DNA of 35,601 bases from Candidatus Aminicenantota bacterium. GTDB lineage: Bacteria; Acidobacteriota; Aminicenantia; Aminicenantales; CALLJL01. The DNA is taken from NCBI GenBank assembly GCA_026416195.1, contig JAOAFQ010000133.1, positions 1-35,601 on the forward strand, read 5' to 3'. The notes beneath the pieces were generated by a model. The model did no database searches and was not told where the DNA came from. It saw only the letters and a program-made list of their open reading frames with translations. This document shows, piece by piece, positions 1 to 7,754 of the stretch; the first letter of the stretch is position 1, and the number at the start of each line of letters is the position of its first letter. Both the position numbers and the translations under genes were made by a program.

Positions 1-155
<155 letters not shown>

Positions 156-214
156 TTAGACCGCCAACCAATTATCAATAATGTTGGAGCTGTTCAGAGC
201 AAAAAAGAAAATTT

Positions 215-469
215 CTAAACGGGCAGGACAGAAACAAATTTCCCCCTAGTTCCCTTATCTTCAAAATAGACTCGACCGGCCACCAGAGCATATAGCGTAT
301 CATCACGGCCGCGGCCAACATTTAAACCGGGCTTAAAAGGGGTGCCTCGCTGACGGATTAAAATACAGCCAGCTTTAACCAACTGGCCAGCGAAACGTTT
401 TACTCCCAGTCTTTTGCCGCGGCTGTCACGTCCATTTCGAGCACTGCCGCCTGATTTTTTATGGGCCAT
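215..469 (-). CDS. rpmA: 50S ribosomal protein L27
   Basis: This 84-residue protein starts [16 protein letters not shown] and contains the [16 protein letters not shown] and [12 protein letters not shown] stretches typical of bacterial L27, which sits by the peptidyl-transferase centre of the large ribosomal subunit. Length is normal for the family. The lysine/glycine-rich N-terminus begins directly at MAHKK, so it lacks the cleavable N-terminal extension known from many Firmicutes. It follows rplU by 19 bases and precedes obg by about 100 bases on the minus strand, so the three are probably one operon. Confidence 0.97.
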   Translation of the reverse strand: MAHKKSGGSARNGRDSRGKRLGVKRFAGQLVKAGCILIRQRGTPFKPGLNVGRGRDDTLYALVAGRVYFEDKGTRGKFVSVLPV

Positions 470-488
470 GGCTCAGACCTCTCTTCTT

Positions 489-965
489 TTAAGACTCACC
501 AGTTTTTTTCTTTCGCCCTCTAACCTTTTTTTCAGCTTCTTCAGTTTCAATCTCAATGGCCTTGTCTTCTCTTTCCAAAACTTCAGTCATCTCCTTCTTT
601 TGAAGTTCATCTATTGGTTTAGTTTCGAAAGTCTCTTTTTCTTTTAATTCAACATCAGGAATTATTTCCAAAATTTTAACCCGGCTTTGGATTTGACGAT
701 GACCTCTTTTCTTCTTATATTGTTTTCGTCTCTTTTTCTTAAAAACAATAATTTTATCATCCTTAAATTCCTCAAGAAGTTGAGCCCTAACCAATGCTTT
801 AGGTAAATAGGGCTGACCAAGCCAGGTTTTATGGCCATCATCAATCAAAAGGACTTCTTTAAACTCGACAAGGGAACCTCCGCCAACAGATATTCTTTCA
901 ACTTCAAGAGTATCACCGACGGAAACTCGATATTGCTTTCCACCACTTTTAATAACCGCAAACAT
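489..965 (-). CDS. rplU: 50S ribosomal protein L21 with long charged C-terminal tail
   Basis: The N-terminal ~100 residues are L21: MFAVIKSGGKQYRV, then the basic FKKKRRKQYKKKRGHRQ segment that contacts 23S rRNA. About 58 residues rich in Glu and Lys follow, ending in a basic RGRKKK stretch; L21 is usually near 100-105 residues, so this is an extension. An upstream ATG at 974 is in frame, but the AGGAAAGG Shine-Dalgarno directly abuts it and lies about 9 bases from the ATG at 965, so 965 is preferred (158 residues). First gene of the rplU-rpmA-obg operon. The tail is unlike a second known domain; its role is unknown. Confidence 0.95.
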   Translation of the reverse strand: MFAVIKSGGKQYRVSVGDTLEVERISVGGGSLVEFKEVLLIDDGHKTWLGQPYLPKALVRAQLLEEFKDDKIIVFKKKRRKQYKKKRGHRQIQSRVKILEIIPDVELKEKETFETKPIDELQKKEMTEVLEREDKAIEIETEEAEKKVRGRKKKTGES

Positions 966-995
966 AGCCTTCATCCTTTCCTAAAAGGGAAATTA

Positions 996-1024
996 AATCT
1001 AACATAGCTTTACCTTACTGTCAA
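996..1024 (-). promoter_or_regulatory. Candidate sigma70-type promoter for rplU-rpmA-obg
   Basis: On the minus strand TTGACA (1024-1019) is followed 17 bases later by TAGATT (1001-996), a 4/6 match to TATAAT. Transcription would start near 988, giving a leader of roughly 20 bases that keeps the AGGAAAGG ribosome site. Inferred from consensus only. Confidence 0.5.
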
Positions 1025-1166
1025 ATCCCGGTAGTTTGACCTGAAATTTATTCTCGATTGAAAATAATAAAAAAGCGATTAAACTTTGACCTTAATCCCA
1101 TCTCAGCTAAAAATTACTTGATTCTTTGGAAAAAAACTCCTTTCTTTTTTTCGACTATATTTTTTG

Positions 1167-1172
1167 TATAAT
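1167..1172 (+). promoter_or_regulatory. Candidate -10 box of tRNA-Val
   Basis: A perfect TATAAT ends 8 bases before the first base of tRNA-Val, the expected distance for a start at or just before the tRNA 5' end. No convincing -35 hexamer is visible in the T-rich stretch upstream. Confidence 0.5.
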
Positions 1173-1180
1173 AATTTATC

Positions 1181-1255
1181 GGGCGGTTAGCTCAGTGGTA
1201 GAGTATCGGTCTTACAAACCGGGGGTCACTGGTTCGATCCCAGTACCGCCCACCA
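1181..1255 (+). tRNA. tRNA-Val (anticodon TAC)
   Basis: A complete cloverleaf can be folded: acceptor GGGCGGT/ACCGCCC, D-arm GCTC/GAGT, anticodon stem TCGGT/ACCGG enclosing the loop CTTACAA (anticodon TAC, reads GUA), and T-arm ACTGG/CCAGT around TTCGATC. The 3' CCA is encoded in the DNA (1253-1255), unlike the two other tRNAs in this window. The downstream kinase gene begins 38 bases later on the same strand. Confidence 0.97.
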
Positions 1256-1292
1256 CTCTATTGACCTAAAAATCAATGCCGGAAAAAGAGAG

Positions 1293-3332
1293 TTGAGACA
1301 ACCCACTCAACTTGACCAAGGCCAATTTCTAATCCGCTTTGCTTCTTCTCTTATCGATTGTCCGGTTGATAAAATTGAAGAAATAATAAGCCAATCCCTT
1401 GAAAATCTAGCCCTTTGGGCTCAGGCTGACCGAGCTTCCCTGATAATAGAAAAAAGTGGGGGACAAATTGCCTCAATGATAGCCGAATGGGGCTCGAAAG
1501 GAAGACCAAGCCTCAAAGAAAAATTAAAGAGTTTCGATCCTAAAGTTTTCCATTATTGGTATAAAATCCTTCTCGAAAAAGGAGAAATTATCAAAACTTC
1601 CTCTTGGAGACGATTGCCTCTTGGAGCCAAAGCAGAAAGACAATTTCTAGAGACCGCAGGTATTCAAAGCCTTCTTTTAGTCCCTATCTGTCAGGAACAA
1701 AGAATAATTGGTGCCTTAGGAGTCTCAAGTCAACAGGAAAAAGTCTGGCCTAAAAAAACAATTAATTTTCTTCGGCAAGCCTCAGATATTATCGCCCGAG
1801 CTTTCAAGCGCCGACAACGGGGCCAGACAATGGCCACTTTGATTCGGATCGGCGAAGCTGCCGCCACTACTGGCAATCTCGAGTCCCTTCTTTCCTTTAT
1901 TCACCATTCAATTAGTCAACTCATTCCAGCCAATAATTTTTATTTAGCTCTTTATGAAGCCAAGAAAAAACTTATCTATTTTCCTTATTTTATTGATGAA
2001 AAGGACCAAAAACCGCAACCAAGAGTTTTGGGCCGAGGTATAACTGAATATGTTTTAAGAACTGGCCAACCTTTGTTAGCCACAAATAAAGAGATTGAAC
2101 AATTAGCAGCCGCCGGGGAGATTGAGATCATCGGGACCATTCCTTTTGTCTGGCTGGGAGTGCCGCTAAAGGTAGATGGCCAAACTATTGGAGTACTCGC
2201 TTTGCAAAGCTATGATCAAAAGGTCACTTACACTAAAGAAGATGAAGCCCTCCTTCGACTAATCTCGGAAAATATCGCTCTGGTAATTAACCGAAAAAGA
2301 AATGAAGCTGAGCTAGCAGCCAAGGAATACTTTTTGCGCAATATTTTTATGAGCATCCAAGACGGCCTCTGCGTCCTTGACAACGAATTTAATATTCTAA
2401 GCGTTAATCAAGCCATGGAAAAATGGTCCAGTCAAGCCTTGCCCCTAGAAGGCAAAAAATGCTACCAGGCCTATCATAACCGCTCTGAGCCTTGTGAAAT
2501 TTGTCCAACTAGGCAGGTCTTGGCTACCGGACGTCCCTACATGGAAATTGTACCTTTAAAACAAGAGGAAAAGATAACTGGCTGGCTTGAAGTTCATGCT
2601 TTCCCCCTTATTGATAGCCAAAGTGGGTTGATCACTGGCGTAATAGAATATGTTCGAGATATTACAGCCCGAAAAGAAGCTGAGGAACAGCTGAGAGAAA
2701 GCCTACGGGAGAAAGACATTCTTTTAAGGGAACTTCATCATCGGGTAAAAAACAACATGCAAGTCATTTCCTCCTTGTTAAATTTACAGGCTAACCATAT
2801 ATCGGACCCTATAGCTAAAGAAATGTTTCGAGAAACCCAACGTCGGATTCGCTCCATGGCTTTAGTCCACGAACAACTCTATCAATCGGCTAATTTATCC
2901 CAAATAAACTTTTCATCTTATCTTACTCATCTTTCAAGTCACCTCTTTCAATCTTGTGGGGTTAGTACTCATCAGGTCCAACTTCATTTGCAAACTGAAG
3001 AACTTTTTCTGGAGGTCAATATCGCCATTCCCCTTGGCATGATTTTCAATGAGCTGTTAACAAATTCTTTGAAACATGCCTTTCCTGGAGAAAGAAAAGG
3101 CGAAATCAAGGTTATTCTTCGCCGTCTTGATCACCATCGGGGACTGCTCGAAGTGGCTGATAATGGCGTTGGCTTACCTGAGGGTTTTAAATTAGAAGAA
3201 AGCGAAAGCCTGGGTTTGCAAATTGTCCACACTCTTTCCAATCAAATTCGGGCCGAAATCCAAATCGATCAAAGTAACGGCACGGCCTTTAGAATTATCT
3301 TTCCTTGCCCAAGCGATTCTTCCTCTTTTTAG
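1293..3332 (+). CDS. Cytoplasmic GAF-GAF-PAS sensor histidine kinase (HisKA_2 type)
   Basis: This 679-residue protein has no membrane segment, so it probably senses an internal signal. Domains in order: GAF (about 20-170), second GAF (about 182-336), PAS (about 345-462) with a compact cysteine set (C390, C401, C404), a HisKA_2 dimerisation domain with RELHHRVKNNMQ (phospho-acceptor His near 482), and an HATPase_c domain with NELLTNSLKHA, ADNGVGLP and SLGLQIV motifs. The only usable start is a TTG at 1293 behind a weak GGAAAAAGAGAG; an ATG at 1276 is out of frame. A response regulator follows after 67 bases and is the likely phosphotransfer partner. The PAS cysteines could bind metal or sense redox state; that is inference. 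Confidence 0.88.
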   Translation: MRQPTQLDQGQFLIRFASSLIDCPVDKIEEIISQSLENLALWAQADRASLIIEKSGGQIASMIAEWGSKGRPSLKEKLKSFDPKVFHYWYKILLEKGEIIKTSSWRRLPLGAKAERQFLETAGIQSLLLVPICQEQRIIGALGVSSQQEKVWPKKTINFLRQASDIIARAFKRRQRGQTMATLIRIGEAAATTGNLESLLSFIHHSISQLIPANNFYLALYEAKKKLIYFPYFIDEKDQKPQPRVLGRGITEYVLRTGQPLLATNKEIEQLAAAGEIEIIGTIPFVWLGVPLKVDGQTIGVLALQSYDQKVTYTKEDEALLRLISENIALVINRKRNEAELAAKEYFLRNIFMSIQDGLCVLDNEFNILSVNQAMEKWSSQALPLEGKKCYQAYHNRSEPCEICPTRQVLATGRPYMEIVPLKQEEKITGWLEVHAFPLIDSQSGLITGVIEYVRDITARKEAEEQLRESLREKDILLRELHHRVKNNMQVISSLLNLQANHISDPIAKEMFRETQRRIRSMALVHEQLYQSANLSQINFSSYLTHLSSHLFQSCGVSTHQVQLHLQTEELFLEVNIAIPLGMIFNELLTNSLKHAFPGERKGEIKVILRRLDHHRGLLEVADNGVGLPEGFKLEESESLGLQIVHTLSNQIRAEIQIDQSNGTAFRIIFPCPSDSSSF

Positions 3333-3353
3333 TGGCTTGATAAAATAAACTTT

Positions 3354-3384
3354 TTGACTTTTTTCTTCTTAATAAGACTATAAT
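3354..3384 (+). promoter_or_regulatory. Candidate promoter for the HD-GYP response regulator
   Basis: TTGACT (3354-3359) and a perfect TATAAT (3379-3384) are separated by 19 bases, slightly long. If used, transcription would start close to 3391, only about 10 bases before the start codon and downstream of the AAAGGA at 3385-3390, so the gene may mainly be translated from read-through mRNA of the kinase or as a nearly leaderless message. Confidence 0.35.
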
Positions 3385-3402
3385 AAAGGACCAAAGATTT
3401 TG

Positions 3403-4749
3403 ATGATGAAACCTAATATTCGCTTGCTTATTGTGGAAGACGAAACTCTTGTGGCTCGTGATTTGCAACTTATGGTCGAAAGAGCTGGTTATGAGGTCTG
3501 TGGAATAGCTACGACGGCTCAGGAGGCTTTGAACTTAGCCTTTACCCTCAAACCTGACTTAGCCCTTGTTGATATCGTTATCAAGGGTTCAATCGATGGA
3601 ATTGAAATTGCTCAAAAAATCTGGCAGGAAATGGAAATTCCGGTAATTTACGTCACGGCTTATGCCGATGAATCTACCTTAAACCGAGCTAGAGAAACGA
3701 CCCCTTTTGGTTACCTTCTCAAACCTTTTGATGAACGAGAATTGCATATTAATATTGAGATGGCCCTTTTTAAAAGCCAACTCGAGCTAAAGCTTAAAGA
3801 AAGGGAGAATTTCTTAGCCACTATTTTGAAAACCATTAAAGAGGCAGTCATTACCACCAATAAAGATAATTTAATCACCTATTTTAACCCCTCGGCCGAA
3901 AAACTGACTGGATGGCGGGCAGCCGAAGCTTTAGCTCAACCCGTCGATAAGATAATCAATTTAATTGATTCATCTAATTATCAAGAAGCACCTCTTTTTT
4001 CTTCAGGATGGCTTTTCCTTAAAACGAAAAAAGGTGAATTAATTCCGGTTGAATATAACTCTTCCCCTCTCAAGCCTAAGCCATCCTTTACCGAGGGTGA
4101 AGTTATTGTTATTCATGATATAAATGAAAGATATCGCTCGCAACAAGAACTTTTCCAAAGCTGGCAAAAATTGCAGCAGGCCTTTGAAGGAACAATCCAA
4201 GCTTTGGCCCTAACTATAGAAATTCGCGATCCTTATACCGCCGGCCACCAAAGGCGAGTCAGCGAACTCGCAACCGCTATAGCCAAAGAATTGAGCTGGC
4301 CAGCCGAACAAATTAAAGCTATAAGTATTGCAGGCGATATCCATGATATTGGGAAAATCTCGATTCCGGCCGAAATTCTGAGTAAGCCAGCCAAACTGAG
4401 TGAAGTTGAATACAGCCTCATTAAAACTCATCCCCAAGTGGGCTATGAAATTTTGAAAAATGTTGATTTTCCATGGCCCATCGCTCAGATTGTCTTGCAA
4501 CATCACGAAAGATTAGATGGTTCAGGTTATCCCGCTGGCCTTAGTGGTGATAGCATCCTCCCTGAGGCGAAAATTTTGGCTGTGGCTGACACCGTGGAAG
4601 CTATGGCCTCTCACCGACCTTATCGCCCTGCCTTAGGGATCGACCGAGCTTTAGCTGAAATTTTAAAATATAAAGGCATTCTTTACGATGCTGAAGCGGT
4701 CGATGTCTGTCTAAGTCTCTTCCGTCGTCAGCTTTTTAAGTGGTCTTAA
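3403..4749 (+). CDS. Response regulator with REC, PAS and HD-GYP domains
   Basis: An N-terminal receiver domain (about 5-120) has the acidic pair in IVEDE, the phospho-acceptor Asp in ALVDIV (near residue 57), the Thr in YVTAY and the Lys in LLKPFD. A PAS domain (about 125-245) follows, then an HD-GYP domain (about 260-448) with AGHQRRV, GDIHDIGK and HHERLDGSGYP. HD-GYP domains hydrolyse cyclic di-GMP (sometimes cGAMP) using a bi-metal site; the HD and GYP signature residues are all present, so activity is plausible. A TTG at 3400 and a second ATG at 3406 are alternative starts. It directly follows the GAF-GAF-PAS kinase and probably forms a two-component system with it. Confidence 0.9.
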   Translation: MMKPNIRLLIVEDETLVARDLQLMVERAGYEVCGIATTAQEALNLAFTLKPDLALVDIVIKGSIDGIEIAQKIWQEMEIPVIYVTAYADESTLNRARETTPFGYLLKPFDERELHINIEMALFKSQLELKLKERENFLATILKTIKEAVITTNKDNLITYFNPSAEKLTGWRAAEALAQPVDKIINLIDSSNYQEAPLFSSGWLFLKTKKGELIPVEYNSSPLKPKPSFTEGEVIVIHDINERYRSQQELFQSWQKLQQAFEGTIQALALTIEIRDPYTAGHQRRVSELATAIAKELSWPAEQIKAISIAGDIHDIGKISIPAEILSKPAKLSEVEYSLIKTHPQVGYEILKNVDFPWPIAQIVLQHHERLDGSGYPAGLSGDSILPEAKILAVADTVEAMASHRPYRPALGIDRALAEILKYKGILYDAEAVDVCLSLFRRQLFKWS

Positions 4750-4758
4750 TAAAAAAAG
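4750..4758 (-). terminator. T-run after tRNA-Glu
   Basis: On the minus strand the GC-rich acceptor stem of tRNA-Glu is followed immediately by seven Ts (4757-4751). The tRNA stem plus U-run could act as a terminator for the tRNA-Lys/tRNA-Glu transcript. It abuts the stop codon of the convergent response-regulator gene. Confidence 0.35.
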
Positions 4759-4833
4759 CGCCCCCGACGGGATTTGAACCCGTGTTGCCGCCTTGAAAGG
4801 GCGATGTCCTAGACCTGACTAGACGACAGGGGC
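4759..4833 (-). tRNA. tRNA-Glu (anticodon TTC)
   Basis: On the minus strand the cloverleaf is GCCCCTG/CGGGGGC (acceptor, one G-U pair), anticodon stem TCGCC/GGCGG enclosing CTTTCAA (anticodon TTC), and T-arm CGGGT/CCGTC region around TCAAATC. The discriminator base is G. CCA is not encoded. It lies 11 bases downstream of tRNA-Lys and is very likely cotranscribed with it. Confidence 0.95.
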
Positions 4834-4844
4834 ATGTAAAAATC

Positions 4845-4916
4845 TGAGCCGTGCTGGACTCGAACCAGCGACACCCGGCTTAAAAGGCCGGTGCTCTCCC
4901 TCTGAGCTAACGGCCC
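4845..4916 (-). tRNA. tRNA-Lys (anticodon TTT)
   Basis: On the minus strand the cloverleaf is GGGCCGT/ACGGCTC (acceptor, one G-U pair), D-arm GCTC/GAGC, anticodon stem CCGGC/GCCGG around CTTTTAA (anticodon TTT), and T-arm GCTGG/CCAGC around TTCGAGT. The discriminator is A and CCA is not encoded. It is first of a two-tRNA unit with tRNA-Glu. Confidence 0.96.
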
Positions 4917-4931
4917 ATCAAAGACCTGTAT

Positions 4932-4959
4932 ATTTTAGCCTAATAAGGGAAACAGTCAA
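4932..4959 (-). promoter_or_regulatory. Candidate promoter for tRNA-Lys/tRNA-Glu
   Basis: On the minus strand TTGACT (4959-4954) is followed after 16 bases by TAAAAT (4937-4932), ending 15 bases before the tRNA-Lys 5' end. It sits in the 45-base gap between the lipoprotein stop codon and the tRNA, so the tRNAs may also receive read-through from gatCA. Confidence 0.5.
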
Positions 4960-4961
4960 GT

Positions 4962-5654
4962 TCAGCTAATTGTTTCAACTTTTACAATAACCCAGCGGCC
5001 CCGATAATTCATGTGGGTCGCCTCATCTTTAAGTTCATAACGTCGAAGATAGAAACGGTAATTCTTAGCCTCTCCATTCCGATCAGTAATTTTAACATCT
5101 ACTTCCTTCGAATGAACTGTCCCGGTTAAATCGCGAACATTAGCCAGCTGAGTCATCCCTAAGGAAAAGAGGGTTAACTCTTCCTCTTTGGCTGCGGCAG
5201 CTTTAGCTTCGTTATAATTCTTTTGCAATTCTTTATGCAAGTTATATTCATAATCATACTTAGCTTGGGCTTCCTCTACTTTTTTCTTGGCTGCAGCTCT
5301 GGCGCCGGCTGTTCGGGCAGCTTCAAGCTCGCTTTGGGCGGCATCAAGAGCATCCTTGGCATCCATCGTCGGACCAATGTGATCTTCCACTTTCTTTTTA
5401 AAATCAAGTTCTTTCTTATTTAATTCAGGCAAAGTAGCTGGTTCAACTCTTTCCGGAGTGATTGAAATAATCTGCCAACTCGCCACTTCTAATTCGACAG
5501 GTTCTAGAGCCATCGTCGAAAGAGTGGTTACATCCCTTAATTGAAGGGCATTAAAGTATCTTTTTAAAAGAGCCTCTTCGGGTTTCGACGCACAGCTCGC
5601 CAAAGCTAAAATAATGAAGGCCACACTAATAACCATGAGCCCCTTCCTGGTCAT
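4962..5654 (-). CDS. Predicted lipoprotein with coiled-coil centre, function unknown
   Basis: The N-terminus is a lipoprotein signal: two basic residues, a hydrophobic core and the lipobox LASC, giving lipidation at Cys21 after signal peptidase II cleavage. The mature part (about 210 residues) begins with a short region, then an Ala/Glu/Lys-rich stretch (about 85-165) likely to form a coiled coil, and ends with a small beta-rich segment (YRFYLRRYEL, GRWVIVKVE). The opening KRYFNALQLRD segment resembles the start of NTF2-like or DUF4878-type lipoproteins, but I would not name a family. Its start codon overlaps the gatA stop by 4 bases, so it is translationally coupled to gatCA; no functional link to amidation is evident. 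Confidence 0.75.
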   Translation of the reverse strand: MTRKGLMVISVAFIILALASCASKPEEALLKRYFNALQLRDVTTLSTMALEPVELEVASWQIISITPERVEPATLPELNKKELDFKKKVEDHIGPTMDAKDALDAAQSELEAARTAGARAAAKKKVEEAQAKYDYEYNLHKELQKNYNEAKAAAAKEEELTLFSLGMTQLANVRDLTGTVHSKEVDVKITDRNGEAKNYRFYLRRYELKDEATHMNYRGRWVIVKVETIS

Positions 5655-7114
5655 TTTTCCTCCTTCCAGTTAAAAATATTTCGTTTAGATTTTACTTTTT
5701 TTTCAATAAAAAAAGCAAGCCAGAAAATTCGCTCCTCTTCAAAGGGAGGGGCCATTATTTGTAGACCTAAGGGTAAACCTTTTTCAGTCAAGGCCATTGG
5801 CAAAGAAATAGCAGGCAGCCCGGCCAGATTGGCGGCAACTGTAAAATAATCAGAAAGATACATTGAAATTGGCTCCACTTTGGCCCCCAAATAAAAAGGA
5901 GGTTCAGGAGTTGTTGGGGTGAGAATAACGTCAACGGAGGCAAAAGTTTTGCGGAACTCCTCCTTGATTAAATAACGAACATGCCTTGCCCGACCATAAT
6001 AAGCTTCATAATAGCCGGCGCTCAGAGCAAAAGTCCCAAGGAGAATCCTTCTTTTTACTTCAGGCCCAAAGCCAACGGTACGAGTTAAGGCATAGAGACT
6101 TTTAAGATTATGTTCTCCAGGATAACGAAAACCATAACGAATGCCGTCATAACGGGCTAGATTAGAGCTGGCTTCAGAGGGAGCAATGAGGTAATAGCAA
6201 GGAAGCGCATAATCCCAAAGTTTTAAATCGAGAGCTTCGCAAGCAAAGCCTTCTCTTTCCAAAAAATTCAATAGGTTGAAATAGGCAGATTTTATTTCCG
6301 GGGTAACTTCTTTAATCTTCTCTTCCGGTAAATAACCTATTTTGAAAACCTTCTTTTCCCCTTTTAAGGCCAGCCTATATGACGGAACAGGAACTGAGGC
6401 CGAGGTAGAATCGTGGGGGTCATAGCCAGCTATAACTTCCATCATTAGGGCAGCGTCCTCAACTGTTCTGGTTAAAGGCCCAATTTGGTCCAGAGAAGAA
6501 GCAAAAGCCACTAAGCCGTAACGAGAAACTCGGCCATAGGTTGGTTTAAGCCCCACTAGGTTACAAAAGGCAGCGGGCTGACGAATTGATCCGCCTGTAT
6601 CTGAGCCCAAAGAAGCGACAGCTTCTCCACTAGCCACCGCAGCCGCTGAGCCACCGCTTGAACCCCCTGGGACTCGGTTTATATCATAAGGATTGCGGGT
6701 CGGGAAAAAAGCTGAATTTTCCGTTGAAGAACCCATCGCAAATTCATCCAGATTTGTTTTGCCAATAATAAGGGCATCTTCAGCCAAAAGACGATTAACT
6801 ACGGTCGCATTGTAAGGTGGAATATAATTTTCCAGGATGCGGGAGGCACAAGTAGTTCGAATGCCGGCAGTTAAAATATTATCTTTAATGGCCAGGGGGG
6901 CCCCGGCTAACTTTCCCTTTTCCTTTTTGTTATCTATCTTTTTAGCCTGTTCCAAGGCCAAATCAGCCGTAACTGTGATGAAGGCTTTAATTTGTGGTTC
7001 TTTTTCATTTATTTTACTTAAATAAGCCTCAACAACTTCTTCAGCTTTAACTTCTCCCCGGTGAATTGATTCAGTCAACTCAATCAAAGTTAATTCAGTT
7101 AAACGGGAATTCAT
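5651..7114 (-). CDS. gatA: Aspartyl/glutamyl-tRNA amidotransferase subunit A
   Basis: This 487-residue amidase-signature protein is full length for GatA. The Ser-cisSer-Lys triad is visible: Lys77 in PLAIKDNI, cis-Ser near 152 in the GGSSGGS motif, and Ser near 176 in SDTGGSIRQPA. GatA releases ammonia from glutamine and channels it to GatB, which amidates misacylated Glu-tRNA(Gln) and/or Asp-tRNA(Asn). It overlaps gatC by 4 bases (ATGA), the usual coupling. gatB is not in this window and must lie elsewhere. The lipoprotein gene follows with a further 4-base overlap. Confidence 0.97.
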   Translation of the reverse strand: MNSRLTELTLIELTESIHRGEVKAEEVVEAYLSKINEKEPQIKAFITVTADLALEQAKKIDNKKEKGKLAGAPLAIKDNILTAGIRTTCASRILENYIPPYNATVVNRLLAEDALIIGKTNLDEFAMGSSTENSAFFPTRNPYDINRVPGGSSGGSAAAVASGEAVASLGSDTGGSIRQPAAFCNLVGLKPTYGRVSRYGLVAFASSLDQIGPLTRTVEDAALMMEVIAGYDPHDSTSASVPVPSYRLALKGEKKVFKIGYLPEEKIKEVTPEIKSAYFNLLNFLEREGFACEALDLKLWDYALPCYYLIAPSEASSNLARYDGIRYGFRYPGEHNLKSLYALTRTVGFGPEVKRRILLGTFALSAGYYEAYYGRARHVRYLIKEEFRKTFASVDVILTPTTPEPPFYLGAKVEPISMYLSDYFTVAANLAGLPAISLPMALTEKGLPLGLQIMAPPFEEERIFWLAFFIEKKVKSKRNIFNWKEEK

Positions 7115-7398
7115 CTTTCTTCGATCACTTTCGGCACTTTAATGAAAAAATCGTCTTTTTCCGGAGCAGCTTGAAGAACAAGGTTTAAAGGAATGGAGCT
7201 TTCAACTTTGTCTGGTCGAAGAGCTAATTTCAATTCCTCTTCGGCCTCCTTAGGAACTACAGCCAGTTCTAATTCTTTTAATTTTCCTACCCAAGCCACA
7301 ATTTCTTCCAACTGCGGTTTAAGCTTTGATTTTTCTTCTGGTTCAAGCAGCAGATGGGCTAACTGACAAAGGTAATCAAGATCAAATTCGTGGCTCAT
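7111..7398 (-). CDS. gatC: Aspartyl/glutamyl-tRNA amidotransferase subunit C
   Basis: This 95-residue protein matches GatC in size and pattern: an N-terminal helix with LCQLAHLLLEPEE, a middle EIVAWVGKLKEL helix and a C-terminal RPDKVE and APEKDDFFIKVPKVIE segment that wraps between GatA and GatB. It stabilises the GatCAB complex. It is first in the gatC-gatA-lipoprotein operon. No Shine-Dalgarno is visible before the ATG (the preceding bases are GGCGGCAC), and a strong promoter lies almost on top of the start codon, suggesting a leaderless message. Confidence 0.93.
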   Translation of the reverse strand: MSHEFDLDYLCQLAHLLLEPEEKSKLKPQLEEIVAWVGKLKELELAVVPKEAEEELKLALRPDKVESSIPLNLVLQAAPEKDDFFIKVPKVIEER

Positions 7399-7406
7399 GT
7401 GCCGCC

Positions 7407-7436
7407 ATTATAGGTAATCTTAAAGATAAAAATCAA
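7407..7436 (-). promoter_or_regulatory. Promoter for gatCA, possibly leaderless
   Basis: On the minus strand TTGATT (7436-7431), an 18-base spacer and a perfect TATAAT (7412-7407) lie just upstream of gatC. The -10 box ends 8 bases before the ATG, so the predicted start of transcription falls about 0-3 bases before the start codon. Confidence 0.55.
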
Positions 7437-7462
7437 CTCCACGAGGTTTTTTATTTTTCCTG

Positions 7463-7492
7463 TTGACAAGACTATTTTTTTATATCTAAAAT
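7463..7492 (+). promoter_or_regulatory. Promoter for the hdr locus 1 operon
   Basis: A perfect TTGACA (7463-7468) is followed after 18 bases by TAAAAT (7487-7492), 5/6 to consensus. It points toward hdrC 1 and would start near 7499, leaving a leader of about 255 bases. It is the best promoter match in the divergent gatC/hdrC interval. Confidence 0.6.
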
Positions 7493-7499
7493 GCTTTTC

Positions 7500-7754
7500 C
7501 TGAAATGGTCAGAGAGGGATAATGGCCATTTCAGTCTGGATTGATGCAGGACGTAAAAATTGATTGAAATCTTAATTAATTTTACCAATTGTTATTAAAG
7601 CCAGAATTTATATCAAATTAAATGGCTTTCGTTTTAATAAGTAGGACTGGTTATGGCTTCTATAGAGGGGGAAAATCATTTTATCCTCTCGCTTTTCTAA
7701 AATCTAGAATCAAGAATTGTTTCTATTTTTTATTTCCTCATTCAAGGAGGCTTT
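7500..7754 (+). promoter_or_regulatory. Long untranslated leader of hdr locus 1 with several hairpins
   Basis: No credible gene lies between the predicted start and hdrC. The stretch holds several inverted repeats: a 9-bp perfect one, CTGAAATGG/CCATTTCAG (7500-7508 with 7526-7534); GTAAAA/TTTTAC (7553-7558 with 7580-7585); AAAGCCA/TGGCTTT (7597-7603 with 7623-7629); and an interrupted one, AGAGG/CCTCT plus inner A/T arms (7664-7689). It ends in a strong AAGGAGG ribosome site at 7745. I do not recognise it as a known riboswitch. AT-rich DNA yields chance repeats, so only the first and third arms carry much weight. Confidence 0.35.

Noticed and set aside
414-647. Plus-strand ORF of 77 codons
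   Set aside because: It is antisense to rpmA and rplU, and its Phe/Leu/Ser-rich product is the shadow of a Lys/Glu-rich gene.
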